Position numbers and translations under genes: made by a program. The notes under the pieces are model-generated. The model was given only the letters and a program-made list of their open reading frames with translations. It was not told where the DNA came from and made no database searches. From Klebsormidium nitens (taxonomy: Eukaryota > Streptophyta > Klebsormidiophyceae > Klebsormidiales > Klebsormidiaceae): 64,000 bases of DNA. This document shows positions 45,497-58,005 of this stretch, piece by piece (within the stretch, counting starts at the first letter, position 1; every line of letters starts with the position of its first letter). The stretch covers positions 67,076 to 131,075 of the forward strand of contig DF237184.1 of assembly GCA_000708835.1 (NCBI GenBank). The letters are read 5' to 3'.

Positions 45497-48400
45497 ATGG
45501 CGGCAAAAGTGACCATCGATGCTAAGACAATTCAGAGCGTGACTTTGTACACCTGGTTACCATGGTTCCTCCGGTTGGACGTCTGGCCCTTTGTGTCTTT
45601 CTACCTCGCCTGGGCGGGTTTCCTTGTTCCCAGACTCGACAGGACCGGTAGTTTTGTCTGCCTGATGTTGATTATCGTCGTCCACATCCTGACTGAGCTG
45701 TTCACATACTGGTCCATCAACTTCAAGGCCCTCGCGCTTTGTGCAAGAGTGAAGGAGATCAGGAAGGCGGAGGTTGTCAAGGTGGTCCCAAAGAAGTTCA
45801 GCGGTCACACGGAGATTGTTCCGTTGAAAAGGAAGCGGCTGGGGGGGTATGGCGGCGAAGAGGAGATCAGTTTCCAGTACAGGTAAATAGGAGGATGAGA
45901 TTGGAACCGCAGACAATCAGCCAGTCCGCTCTGACTTGGGAACATTGTTTGTTGGCAGAGGTGGTCACTCACAGCAGCATTGATATGTTGGTGGTACTAT
46001 GGCAGGATCCTGATTCATGTGCTTTGTTACCTTTCAATTGACCCATTGATTCTCAACTTTGCTCAAAGGATATACTGATTGCACTCAGATCTACGTTCCT
46101 TCTAGCCGGCTTTCCCTTTCAAAGTCGCCCTCGCCGCTGTGTTGTCCTTACAAGGTCACTTTCTGATTTCTACCACTGAAGTGATTCACATGAAGCAATT
46201 TCAATCAAGGCGCTGGGCAACCTGTCTCCTCACAAGCGCATCGGCCACGAACCGGCATACTTATATCATGATCCTGCCTCTCCTGCTGCAGGAAGCAGCG
46301 ATTCATCTACAGCCGTTCCGAGGCCATCTTCCGCAAGCTCGACTTCCCAACGAAGTGGATGTTCAAAGAGTACCTGAGGACGCAAGGCCACGAGACGGAA
46401 GCAAAAGCAAAGGCGGCGTTTGACAAATGGGGACGGAACGCCTTCGAGTTCCCGGCCCCCAATTTCCTGAGCCTATACAAGGAGCAGTGCATGGAGCCAT
46501 TCTTTGTGTTCCAGGTATGACCTTGGGGGGTTCTGTGTTCCAGAATTCAATCACCTGAGCCCTTCCAGACGGTTTATTGCGTCGTCAAGCATTTGAAAAA
46601 GCCTGTTGTTGCATACTTTTCCCATAATCGCTCGGAGAGCACAAAAGGAGTCTGCACACTGCTATTATGTTGACAGCAGCAACCGCATGCTGGTGGCAGA
46701 CATGATACATCATCGTGATTGCAAAGAGCATGCCCTTACTGCAAGTTTATGCGTCGATTCTGGAGAACACTGTCCAAGAAAGCTCTGCCCCCAAGCAGTC
46801 AGTACTGATAGGTTACAACATGTGACCATGTCAGATCATCAAGTTGGAAGGGCAATTGTCGCCCCCGCAATTTAAGTTCACAACTCTCTGTGAGAGATCT
46901 GGAAAATAGATGAGGATAGAGGAACTCTTTTTGAGATATACAAGTCACTGCGCAGGTGTTTTGTGTGGCGCTCTGGTGCATGGACGAGTACTGGTACTAC
47001 AGCATCTTCACGCTGTTCATGCTGCTCCTCTTTGAGGGCACCGTCGTCTCGAGCCGCCTGCGCACGCTGCAGGAGCTGCGCCGCGTTAGAGTCGACTCAC
47101 AAGGCCTCATGGTCTTCAGGTCAGTGCTTGGAGGCTGCGCTGTTGGCCACCTCTCGCTTTGATGAGAACACGTAAGTTAGGTCCTGCGTTGCTGGTGTCA
47201 ATCTATGATTTTAGGGCCTTCTTTTCAAGTTTTAGGTCAGTCCTCCGAGGTTGCTGTGCTGGCCACCTTCCAGGTTGATCGGAACTTCGCATTGTTGATT
47301 CCTTGCCTCGTTAAAAACTGTTCACAATCCCTTGGGTCCTTCTTGTTGGTTCTACCCTCGGCACATCGTGGCTTACATAGAGATTACAGTCGGTATCGAG
47401 GCAGTGGGGCCTCGTTGGTGACTCAGGCGAGTTCGTCACCTTGGTTCTCGGCGTCTTTCCCATGCTGGTCGGCGGCTTTCCATCCGACCTTTACGCCTCT
47501 ATGTAGGTTGCAAACCATTACGCACTTGTGTAAGTCGCAAACCGCATTTGTAGTGTACCAAGCTGATTACTCTTCTTCTCCTGCACCCCCCTTCAACCAC
47601 CCCCTCCTGTATTGACACCGACACACGTGCAGGGCGCACCGATGGATCCGTCTCCAGGGCGACCAGCTCGTCCCTGGCGACTTGGTGTCAATCGGCCGCC
47701 CCACAGGCCCGGGCGCCGAGGAGCGCACCGTTCCCGGGGACCTTCTACTTCTGGCCGGCACGGCGATCGCGAACGAGGCGCTGCTGACCGGCGAAAGCAC
47801 ACCCCAGTGGAAGACGCCGATTCTCGACGAGGATCCGAAACAGCAGCTGAGCATACGGAGAGATAAAGTGCATGTGCTGTTCGGCGGAACGAAGGTTTTG
47901 CAGCACACGGGTGACAAGTCGGCACCCGTGCGGACGCCGGACGGGGGGTGCCTCGCAGTAGTGCTGCGGACGGGGTTCGACACGAGCCAGGGGAAGCTCA
48001 TGCGGACCATCCTGTTCTCGCAGGTAGGGGCCGAGAAACTTTTGTTGGATTCTCGAAGAGAAAAACTTGGTGGCTTCTTCTTGAAGGAGAGAGTTGCGAA
48101 GCTGTTCACACCGAGGCATTGACCTTTATCTTTGCCCAATTAGTCTGCAGATTTGAACGTGATCTGCCATTCCTGATGATGGCGGAATCTTGTCAATGGG
48201 ACATTGTCCTGAATTGACTAAGGATTGTGTTGACGGGTGCAACTACAAGTAGTAAAACAGAGTGAACGATGTGTTGACGGATGCTCTTGTGAAGACAATT
48301 TCATGAGCGAAACTCTTCACCTACCTACCATTCCCGTCTTTCACCCGCAACTGTGTTTCCCTTTCACTCCAGGAGCGCGTGTCGGCCAACAACTGGGAGA

Positions 48401-51400
48401 GCGGCCTCTTCATCCTCTTCCTCGTCTTCTTCGCGCTCGCGGCCGCGTACTACGTCCTCATCAAGGGCCTCGAAGACCCCAACCGCAGCCGCTACAAGCT
48501 GCTCCTCAACTGCTCGCTCATCATTACGTCAGTCATCCCCCCGGAACTCCCGATGGAGCTCAGCATCGCGGTGAACACGTCGCTCATCGCGCTCGCGCGC
48601 CGCGGGATCTTCTGCACGGAGCCGTTCCGGATTCCGTTCGGCGGAAAGGTCGACGTGTGCTGCTTCGACAAGACGGGGACGCTTACCAGCGATGATATGG
48701 AGTTTCTGGGCGTGACGGGGCTGGACGGGAAGCAGGAAACCGGGGAGGCGAATGGAGGGCCCGGGGGCAGGTGAGAAGACGTGTCGATGATCTGGTGGTT
48801 TCGTAAGGCTGACTTCAAAGGTTGCTGGATTCGTCTAGCGGAAGTTTTGATTTGGTATAGGAGCGGATCCGTCTGCGACGGCCTGCCACTTCCGCTCTCT
48901 ATCCATGCTGCACCCGATGTATTTCGGATACGGTCCTCGAACTTGGTCGGCCTCGATTCAGCTGCTAGTGTGCCTTTTGGTTGCCCGACTGTCCCGTCGT
49001 AGGCTATCAGCCTCCAAGCTGGGATGGGAAACGTCGAAGGAGCGGGCAAAGTTGCAAATCCCTTTGCACTTGGACTCACTTGTTCCTTCTTTCGAAGCAT
49101 GGCGCAGTGCCCTGACGTTCATTCAAGATCCGATACCTCTCTTCGAACCGCTCTTCGCCACGTCCCCTCAATTCCTCTCCTGACAGCTTGCCTGTCCCCT
49201 GCAGCTGCTCCGAGGAGCTTATTTCCGACCCGGCGACCCTCCCCGAGCTGTCCGTCTTCACCCTTGCCGCGTGCCACTCGCTCGTCTTCGTCGACGGGAA
49301 GCAGGTGAGGGTAGTCTCTAGATTATTGTGGTAAGCCCAGGTCTGCATGGAAAACCTGCCCGAGAGGGGTAATTTGAAGGTTTAGGTCGGGTATGGGTGC
49401 AGAGCACGTAAACGTTGCTTTGGGTTTGTATTTGCATTGCTAGTTCTATTTCCCATGATTAGTCCGTCTACTCATTGTGAGTATCATCACAACACGTATG
49501 GTACTCAGTAGAAGCAAGAAGCTCATACTAAGTGTGAATTGATGCAGGTGGGGGATCCCCTTGAGCAAGCAGCGCTGAAGGGCGTCGGTTGGAGCTACAC
49601 GCAGGACGAGCGCGCGCTGGCCAAGACTGGGAAGGGCCCGCAGCGGGGCGCGCAGATTGTACACCGGTTCCATTTTGCGAGCCACCTAAAGCGCATGTCG
49701 GTGCTCGCGAAGCTGCTGGAGGTGCCGCGGGAGCTGGCCGAGGGCTACTTTGTGCTGGTCAAGGTGAGGGCGGATAAAGGCATGCTGATGATCGGAGGGG
49801 GGGTGGGGGGCATTCCGCGTTGTTTGATGCGAGGTGGTATGCCGAGGGCTTCTTCTGCTCGTCGAAACGCGGAAGGATTGTCATTGTGCTGGGCAAGGTG
49901 ACGGGGCAAAGATGGAGGGTTTCGCTTTGATCGATGCGGGACTTTAGGACCGAAGCCTACTTTGAGCTGGTAAACTCGTAGGCGGACCGGGCCAACATTC
50001 GCCAATCTGATGTTATCGGTTTCGTCACAATATGCGATCAGAACCTACGATCTCCCCCTGTTCGCTGTCAGGAGTAAAGCATTGGTACCTTCCCGAATCA
50101 GTGGGCTATGTTCGGTCACTGCGGATTATTCCGTATGCTCTTGTTCGTCAAAAGAATGGCGGACCAGCCTACTCGGTTCTTCTCCCCGGAAAAGACGTGT
50201 TTTTGGTAACAAAATGGTCGAGTGCCTTCTTCTCCTCCAATCAATTCGCAGCATCCTGCTCACAATCCAAAGAAAATGTGTCCTAACCCTCTTTCCAAAC
50301 CGTCTTGCAGGGCGCCCCCGAGACCATCCAGGAACGCCTGGCCCACGTGCCCGCCGGCTACGAGGCCGCGTACAAGCGCTTCACGCGGCAGGGCTCGCGC
50401 GTTCTGACGCTCGCGTACAAGCACCTCCCCGACATGCCCGTCGGCGACCTCCGCTCGCTCGAGCGCGACGCCGCAGAATCTGACCTCACGTTCGCAGGGT
50501 TCGCTGTCTTCGCGTGCCCGCTGCGGAACGATTCCGCAGATGCGCTGTTGAGCCTGAAGAACTCGAGCCACGAGCTGGTGATGATCACGGGGGATCAAGC
50601 GCTCACGGCGTGCCACGTGGCAGCCCAGGTGCACATCGTAGACCGGCCGGTGCTGATCCTGACGGAGCGGAAGACGGGGGGTTGGGAGTGGTTGTCGCCG
50701 GATGAGGCGACTGCGGTGGAGTACGAGAAGGAAGGCGTGGAGGAGATTGCGTGCGAGTATGACCTCTGTGTGGCGGGCAAGGGGATCGAGATGCTGCAGC
50801 AAACAGGTGAGAATAGAGGGAAACCCTTACATAAGAGTCGTAAAGAATTGGAAGCTTTGCTCAGCACCCTTTCACCCTTTCAGTACCCCTTCACCCCACA
50901 TGTTGTTCGGGAGCCGCAATGCGATGTTAGTGCCCGATTTCATTGCAGTCATTCAATTTTGCATCAAACCAGGGTCTTTCAAGATCCTCGTTGACTCTTC
51001 AACCGTTTCTTATACTGTTATTGCAGGACTTGATCGCAGCAACAGAGGCTATTCGTCGCATTGACCTGTCGGAATATTGCCAGGTTGCAGTTGGATTCCT
51101 TGTATCAGAACTCTGGATGACTTAAACGGCAGTTCAACACCTGCGCACGTTTTCCCCTTCAGGCGCCCTCCCGAGCGTCATTCCCCGGACCCAGGTCTTC
51201 GCCCGGGTCGCCCCCGAGCAAAAGGAGCTTATTCTCACCACGCTCAAGGAGTCCGGGCGCACCGCGCTGATGTGCGGGGACGGCACAAACGACGTGGGTG
51301 CGCTGAAACAGGCCCACGTGGGGGTGGCGCTCTTGAATGCGCCGATGCCAAAGAAGAAGGAGAAGAAAGAGGAGCCGGCGAGAACGGAGAGTGGGGCGTT

Positions 51401-54400
51401 GGCGGGGCCGTCGGAAGGGCCAGAGAAGAAGAGCCGAAAGAAAGAGATTGTGCCGGTGGGTCTGGGATGAGAAGACATTGCAAAGGGTCAACCCGGCTTG
51501 ATTGGATCGTTACTGCTTGACATTGATTTGAACAGCTGAAGAGGCGCAGTGCGGATGCAGCATTTCGTGGCCGCACACACTTTCATAGCTCGCATTTTGT
51601 GATTCCCAGATCATCATTTCAGAGATCAAGTTGCGCAAGCATTGCGTTCCGTGGAGAGTGGCTTCGCTCGAAATTTTGCTTAATCAAAGAGGGTCAGACA
51701 TTTCTCGGGAAAGCCAAACCAAAAAGTTCCTCCGTATAACAGCCTTATTGTGAGTTCTTCTGTGAACGTTGGCTTTCCTTGGACTTGCGTTTTGGGAGCC
51801 CCGGAGGTTCAAGTCGTGAGGATGCCAAGTCAAAAGGATCTCCGTGCAGCGACCAACCAAGTTCCATTCCGCTTGCAGTCGACCGGTCCCGACGCCCCCG
51901 GCAAGGAACTTACCCCGAGCGCCGCCCGCCTCAAGGCCCGGCAAGAGAAGTCGAAAAGCGGCAGCAGAATCTACAAGAGCAGATTTCGAATTGCTAAGGA
52001 GTTCCTGCTTTCTCGGCATGACATCTCAACCAGATTCCTCCCCGGTGCAGTCAACCGTTCCCGACGCCCTCGGCAAGGAACTCACCCCGAGCGCCGCGCG
52101 GCTCAAGGCCCGGGAAGAGAAGCTCGCAAAGCAGCAGCAGCATCTACAAGAATTGTTAAAGATCCCGTACTTTTTCTCGGCATGACATCTCAACCAAAGT
52201 TTTTCCCGGTGCAGTCAACCGGTCCCGACGGCCGCGGCAAGGAGCTCTCCCCGAGCGCCGCCCGGCTCAAGGCCCGCCAAGACAAACTTGCAAAGCAGCA
52301 GCAGCATCTACAGGAGCAGCTGGCGAAGCTGAAAGAGGAAGGGGAGCCCAATATGGTGCGCCTGGGGGACGCGTCCATGGCGGCCGCGTTCACGGCCAAG
52401 CACGCGAGCGTCATGCCCACGACCGACATCATCCGGCAGGGGCGATGCACGCTTGTCACCACGCTGCAGGTGCACGGACGGCTAGTGTTTCTATTTATCT
52501 GGTTTGATTTATACGTTCTGCATGTGATGTTCGCTCGACGTGGTTCTTGTGACGTGGGTTCTTGTGCTCTGTCCGTCCGCGGAGAGAGACTGGAGAGAAT
52601 GGACGAAGATTGGATTCAAAGAGAAAGTGGACGTATTTTCACATACACGGATCCGGGAAGCGCCTTGCGAGATTTGAAGAATTTTGGCACACGTAAGCTG
52701 CCGTCAGCTTTCTTTCAAATTCTATCCAGGTTGGTTCTGGGCCGCAAGTGTTTTGCTACACGTTGAGAAGATTTCTGCTTGTCCAAGGTTTCACTCTCGC
52801 TCGGAGGGGGGACCAGTCCCGAGAATGGTTCTTTCGCACTCGTTTCAAACCCAAGATGTCAAAATTTGATCCCCAAATTCATAGAATTCGAACTCTTCGT
52901 GCGCAGATGTTCAAGATCCTGGGCCTCAACTGCCTGGCAACGGCTTACGTGCTGAGCGTGATGTACCTGGACGGCGTGAAGCTGGGCGACGTGCAGGCGA
53001 CGATCGGGGGCATGTTCACCGCGGCCTTCTTCATGTTCCTCTCCAACGCCAAGCCCCTCGAGACGCTCTCGCGCGAGCGGCCGCACCCCAACATCTTCTC
53101 GCTGTGAGTTTCTTCTTCTCCTGTAATAGATCTCGCTTTGCTTTTTTCCTCTTACGGTATCGAGCGTGAAGAAGGTGCTTTCACAAGTGTTAGAACAAGT
53201 CTTACCTGCGCGGTTTGGGGGCACCGCCTCTTTCCGGTAGGAGCGTTGCCTATTTTCGGTTTCCTCTCCAAACCCCTCCGCATGCCTTTGACAGAGCGCC
53301 CACACCCCAACATCTTCTTACTGTGAGGACCTCCCCTGTGCCCAATTTAGGACGTCTTGGGTCGCGTGCTTTGAACAAGGCATTCTTGTGCCTGCAGGGA
53401 CGCCAATGCTACAGAATCGTTCTGAGAAGTTTTGCTTTTTTCCTTCCCTTTCCCATTTGCGTGTGCTGACGCCGCTCGATCTTGCGTTCCTCTAGGGACG
53501 CCATTCTGTCGTTGCTGGGCATCACGTTCAGTCTCTGTCTTCATTCATGCACTGTGTGCTGACGTGAATTTTTCTCTATGCTGACGTCACTGGACATCGT
53601 TTTACCTCCAGGTACGTCATCCTGTCGTTGCTGGGCCAGTTCGCCATCCACATCACGTTCCTGATCACGGCCGTGCGCGGCGCGGCCGCCTACATGCCGG
53701 AGCAGTGCATCGAGCCGGACTCTAGCTTCAGCCCCAACCTAGTTAACACCGTCTCCTACATGGTCAACATGATGATCCAGGTACTGCCCATATGGACGTC
53801 ATTATTCTCTGGCCGTAAGGCCGGCATGTTGGTCTGTGTCATCATACCCTGTCTCTGACGTCAGGATGGCCGTTGACTTCAGCCTCCCTAGTTTTTCGCG
53901 CCAGCATTTTAAGCCTGACGTCAGCATACGCGGTCCCTGGTGTCAGCTTGACATGGAACACCAGCTCGGATCTGGTCAGCGAAACGGTCAGGTCGTACCA
54001 CCAGAGACTGACCCTTTGCTGTCAGCTCAAATGTCGGGCCTCTGAACTAGGCGGCCGATCGTTCCTTGACAGTCGGTCACAAACCATTCGGTTTGAAAGC
54101 TTTGCTGTTGGGCCGCGTCTACTTTGCAAATTCTCTTGCGAACTATTTCCAATCTGTCTGTTCCGCCCTGTGGTTGGTTGAGGTCTCAACGTTTCTCTTA
54201 CGCTAGAACCATTTTCTTTTACCACCCTGGTTTGGAAACCTGGTTGGGTCGGTTGGGATATTGAATGAATGGCTGATGTTGACGTCACTCTTTTTCAATT
54301 CCAGGTGGCAACTTTTGCGGTGAACTACGTGGGCCACCCGTTCAACGCGAGCATCACCGAGAACAAGCCCTTCTACTACGCGCTCCTTTCGGCCGGCGTC

Positions 54401-55087
54401 TTCTTCTGGGTGGTGAGCGCGTTTGCCTTTGCTGGAGCGACGCTGGCTTGTGACTTGCGATGTCGCTTGGAGATTGAGGTGTCACCAGGGATGTTGAACG
54501 AGATCAAAATGGACACAACGTTTAGTAAGGGCGGTTCGAGAATCGTTCGAGACCAGCGAGTAATGTCAAAAAACCTTGCTGGTGGTCGTTCTTGGCAGAA
54601 ATAGCCGCCACTTATCTGTGGCGGAGTGCTCAGTGATAGAAAGTACCTAAGGTTACGTGGTCTTGGCAGGCCGGGATGGTCCCTGGCAGCTCGTCCGTGA
54701 GGGTCTTTACGACTCCTTCGTGACATGGGTTTAGTATGGTACCGATAACCAACTTTGTTGACTCTCGAGCTTCTTCATTGCTCGGGTATCCCTCCACCCG
54801 GCAGCGGTCCGGACAAACTCTCTGTTTGTCTTATCCTTGATCGTTCTCTATTCGCGTTGCAGCTCACGTCGGACACCATTCGGCCCCTGAACGACTACAT
54901 GGAGCTCGTGCCCTTGCCCCGGGACTTCGGCAACACGCTGCTCCTCATGTCCGCCTTGGACTTTGCGCTCGCCTATTTTTTGGAGAGGGTGCTTCGCAAG
55001 CTGCTCCCAGCAAAGATACCGAGCAGCCACAAGGGTCAGTCAAGTAAAGCGGATAAAAACCTGCTCGAAGCGAAGAAAGTCAATTAG
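45497..55087 (+). CDS. MIA: P5A-type cation-transporting ATPase of the ER (MIA/PDR2, ATP13A1 family)
   Basis: Fourteen exons: 45497-45882, 46292-46514, 46956-47119, 47633-48023, 48373-48770, 49205-49304, 49548-49763, 50311-50806, 51163-51455, 52215-52469, 52907-53103, 53612-53780, 54305-54412, 54863-55087; 1206 residues, matching the family, phases exact. P-type motifs are complete: TGES (about 310) in the actuator domain, PPELP (about 443) in membrane helix 4, DKTGTLT with phosphorylated D487, ATP-domain segments [12 protein letters not shown] and KGAPETI, and GDGTND (about 830). PPELP marks P5A rather than P5B. A lysine-rich insert follows GDGTND. The last four exons encode the C-terminal membrane helices ([15 protein letters not shown] and onwards). 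P5A ATPases extract misinserted transmembrane helices from the ER membrane. Introns 3, 9 and 11 hold decayed exon copies, and the last four exons recur downstream. Confidence 0.97.
47120..47290 (+). repeat. Duplicated donor-site segment in P5A intron 3
   Basis: The 55 bases starting at the exon 3 donor (AGGTCAGTGCTTGGAGG...) recur in degenerate form from 47234, 116 bases downstream, including AGGTCAGT. The copy could act as a weak alternative donor. Confidence 0.7.
51879..52214 (+). repeat. Two tandem copies of the 5' half of P5A exon 10
   Basis: Copies start at 51879 and 52051, each directly after an AG acceptor; the exon used in the model starts at 52215. Spacings are 172 and 164 bases. 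All three begin with coding sequence of the form STGPD.xGKEL(T/S)PSAARLKAR. The first copy has small indels that break the frame after this. The second keeps [15 protein letters not shown] and then meets a stop. Neither has an obvious donor matching the real exon end. They are well preserved compared with decoys elsewhere in the window, so the duplication is recent or the copies are occasionally used. Confidence 0.9.
53263..53611 (+). repeat. Decayed copies of P5A exon 11 end and exon 12 start
   Basis: Bases 53263-53324 repeat the last 60 or so bases of exon 11 with its donor (ATCTTCTTACTGTGAG against ATCTTCTCGCTGTGAG). At 53398 and 53496 the acceptor and first bases of exon 12 recur in degenerate form (GGACGCC..., the second with CTGTCGTTGCTGGGC intact). 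The true exon 12 starts at 53612. Spacings are 219, 98 and 116 bases. Confidence 0.8.
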
Positions 55088-56142
55088 CCCACGATTATTC
55101 ATCTTTAAGGCGCCTGGCCCATGATCGGTCTTGGTGCTGGCAATCGTTGCACAAGTCTATTCCGGATGCGAGTCACAAGTGGAAACAAGGCTTCTGAGGT
55201 TGAGAATCATAATCGTGCAGGCCAAAACCTGTACATGTACCATTCTTGCAATTTAATGAACACCGTATCTGCTCGGGCAAATAAATTCCTTGACGATCAA
55301 CTAAGTTCGTACATTCTACGAGATGCATGGCCGGGCAGCTTGATATTCGTTTATATTCTACATGAGTGTTGGAATCAAGTCTGCCAAGGCAGAGGTCTTG
55401 TTGGAACTCAAAATTAGTCTCATTCGTCTATATAGTAAAGATTACGGGCATATTCGAGTAAAAGCGCAGTTTTGTGGTCAATACAAGTTGAGTGACCACG
55501 AGAGGATTTGCTTATAACACTGCACACCAATGTGCCTCATATATGCATGCCAGCAATAGCGGTTTGCGTGAAACCTGTCACGAAGTGATTTAATTAAAGC
55601 GAGTGCATGCAGAAGGCTCACTTGCCGACACAGCGTGCGGAATCGCAAGCGCGCACGTGCCAGCTGTGCACGATCAGTGACGTCACCACCTCCCCGCCGC
55701 AAACCCTGAACCTCGCTCGAGTCAGGATCGACGGTCTGCCCTGCGGCGGCCGGCCGCCTAGAGCGTGCGCCTAGCTCTTGACACCAGCTCCGAATCGCAT
55801 TTATAAGCTGAGCTGAGCTTAGCTTTATATTGAGGCTTACCTGCTGAGCGAATAAAGGCCTGGCCGGAGTGGCTCCGTACCTGCTGAGCGAATAAAGGCC
55901 TCCCGGAGTGGCTCCGTACACAGTCATCTTAGAAATTCCCATAATCGCGGCAGATATATATCCTGCCGCATTTTGAACAGAAGAATGTTGACGAGAAGTT
56001 GAGCAGTCCTCTCGCTCGTGCAGAACAACGCCCTTGAAGTTGGGCATCGTCAATTCAGGAGCGATTCAACTCTCTGTGCCTTTCTTTTTTGTTGGACCGT
56101 GGACTCAAGTGAGTTTTGGTTTTGAGAGCTAGCCTAAGCCCC
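55088..56142. other. Intergenic region with a 40-base tandem duplication
   Basis: It follows the P5A stop. Bases 55839-55878 and 55879-55917 are near-identical copies of a 40-base unit (CTGCTGAGCGAATAAAGGCC core). Nothing else gene-like is seen. Confidence 0.6.
55839..55917. repeat. 40-base tandem repeat, two units
   Basis: The units differ only by a short change after AAAGGCC (TGGCCGG against TCCCGG). Confidence 0.92.
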
Positions 56143-57817
56143 ATGGCTTCTTCATCTGGGATGGCCGCCCCTTCGTCGAGCCAGAGTGCAGAGCGGAAAG
56201 CGACGCCATCTGGCATTGAGACTCGAGAGGAGTTGTCTGGCTCTGAGAAGCTGCAGAAGGTAGGGTTTCTGCACCTGAAGACGAGGGTTTTGATCTGCAA
56301 GATGGAGCCGCTTGTCCTCTTGAGATAAAAATGATGGTCCAGGGGGGTCCTTTCTTGCAGGTAGTCTGTTTGAGATTGATGTTCTACTTTCACAAGTGCA
56401 CACTCGCTTGCTTATCTCATTATGGTCTACAGCGTCTTGATGTTGACTGAATGACTCTCAAAAGACGCAGGGTTGCATGTTCTCACCGTGTTCCTTGCGT
56501 CAAGCTGGCATTGTACGTTTTACAGTACATACGGTCTTTCATTGCATACAGTGATTCTTGCCGGCTGCTTTGCCAGGTTGTTGCTTAGGCCAGGGTTGTC
56601 TTCCATCAGCATGTGTGCACATGTAGACTATCGTCATGAAACGTATGAGGAAAAGTGGTAAAAGGCTGATAGGCTTCAGTAGTTCGTCTTGTGCCTAAAA
56701 CCCTGTTTTCCGCAGCACGTACCATACCCTGAGATGAAATTGCATCAGATTATGTTGCTTGGATTGGTTACTTCGTATGGGCAGCCTGTCTACAGTCACG
56801 TCTGGCATAAGGCTAATCTGCTAATTGGGAGAAGGGGCTGCCAACTCATCCGGCGAATTGCTGTCAGTGTACCATCTCGGCAGCGGAAGGTTCTTCTTGG
56901 TGACGTGTCCAGTCGTGGACACAAGTAATGACCAAGTGGCGTTTAAGTCGGGACTCCCACCACTTTGTTGATCTTTCGATCGTGTCTTTTTTCTGCCTTT
57001 TGGAGTTGTTGAGTGGCTGAAAGTATCAAGCACACCACAAATTCCTGTTGCAGGCCAGCATCTTCTTGTCGGATAAGAGGTCCGAGTACTTGAGAGAGTT
57101 GAAGGCACTGGTTGCGGATCCTGGGAATCGTGACTCGGACGAGAAGGTTACGGTAGGTCACTTGTCGATGGAGGCACGATCAAGCAGAAGCTGCTGCTTG
57201 AGGAACGCGCAGTGTTGTTCGAGGGACGTTCTGGATCTCGGGGGGGTAGGTTCTGTCTATTTTTTGTCTTGCCAGACGAATAAAGAAGGGAGCTTGTCTG
57301 TCCACTGTTTTTACGGGAAGGAGCGGCACTTGCTTTTCTAAGACTATTTGGAGAATAAAACTTGATTCTCCATGTTCATGTGCAGCACTTCTACAGGCTG
57401 ATTGAGGAGCTGGCGTGGGTGGACCAGGATCAGGCATTTGACATCTACATGCAGTGGTGTCTGCAGAATCCAAATATCCGTCAGCAGAAGCTTGTGAGCG
57501 CCTCCTAAACTCGACGCTTCTGTGCACCTACTGGTATAGTCTCACTCCTCGGATAGCATCATATGCTGAAGACTGCCAAGCTTTAATGCCTATGATTGTG
57601 CTTGGTCTGCTGCCGCTTGATCGCTCTGGCGCTTGGAGGCTAGTCCCGTAGCACTTTACGCAATCCCCTTCTTCTCATTTCGTCTTGGCTAGGTCATATT
57701 TACGCCATGTAACGCTTTTTTGATCAGCCGCCTGTGGAGAAACTCAAGCACAACTTCGGCGAGGTGGCGGAACGTGTGCGGAGAAGGAACCAACCGCTTG
57801 AGTGGTCTGAGCGAATG
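56143..57817 (+). CDS. Unrecognised multi-exon gene (3' end unresolved)
   Basis: Proposed exons, all in phase 0 with good GT/AG sites: 56143-56259, 57054-57152, 57386-57493, 57728-57817. The start ATG at 56143 has the context cccATGGCT and leads into a serine-rich N-terminus. The remaining exons look like a soluble helical protein: SIFLSDKRSEYLRELKALV, FYRLIEELAWVDQDQAFDIY, then a basic helix with HNFGEVAERVRRRNQ. I do not recognise the family. The reading continues in frame past 57817, so at least one more exon is expected; a candidate coding stretch with FYYNPTNEAVIDL lies near 58680-58740 but its phase does not fit the last exon here. It sits between the two copies of the P5A 3' end. Confidence 0.5.
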
Positions 57818-57923
57818 GTGAGTTGATACCTAGAGGAGCCCTACTATTTCAGGCGGCTCCTTATGCACTGGCAGTTTGTTTGCATCCTTGGTAGAGAGGC
57901 AGACCTTTCGACTTTGGAAAATT

Positions 57924-58005
57924 GTTTACTGTGGGTGCATTTAACCTGAACATCTCTTGACACGGTTTACTGTGGGCGCATGTAACCTGAACATCTCTTG
58001 ACACG
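57924..58005. repeat. 41-base tandem repeat, two units
   Basis: Two adjacent 41-base units beginning GTTTACTGTGGG and ending CTCTTGACACG differ at two positions only. Confidence 0.92.

Noticed and set aside
51027-51083. Possible small exon between P5A exons 8 and 9 (AG ... GT bounded, open)
   Set aside because: Exons 8 and 9 join directly in phase 1 and give the expected family sequence through the motif before GDGTND; adding this segment would break the phase and the homology.
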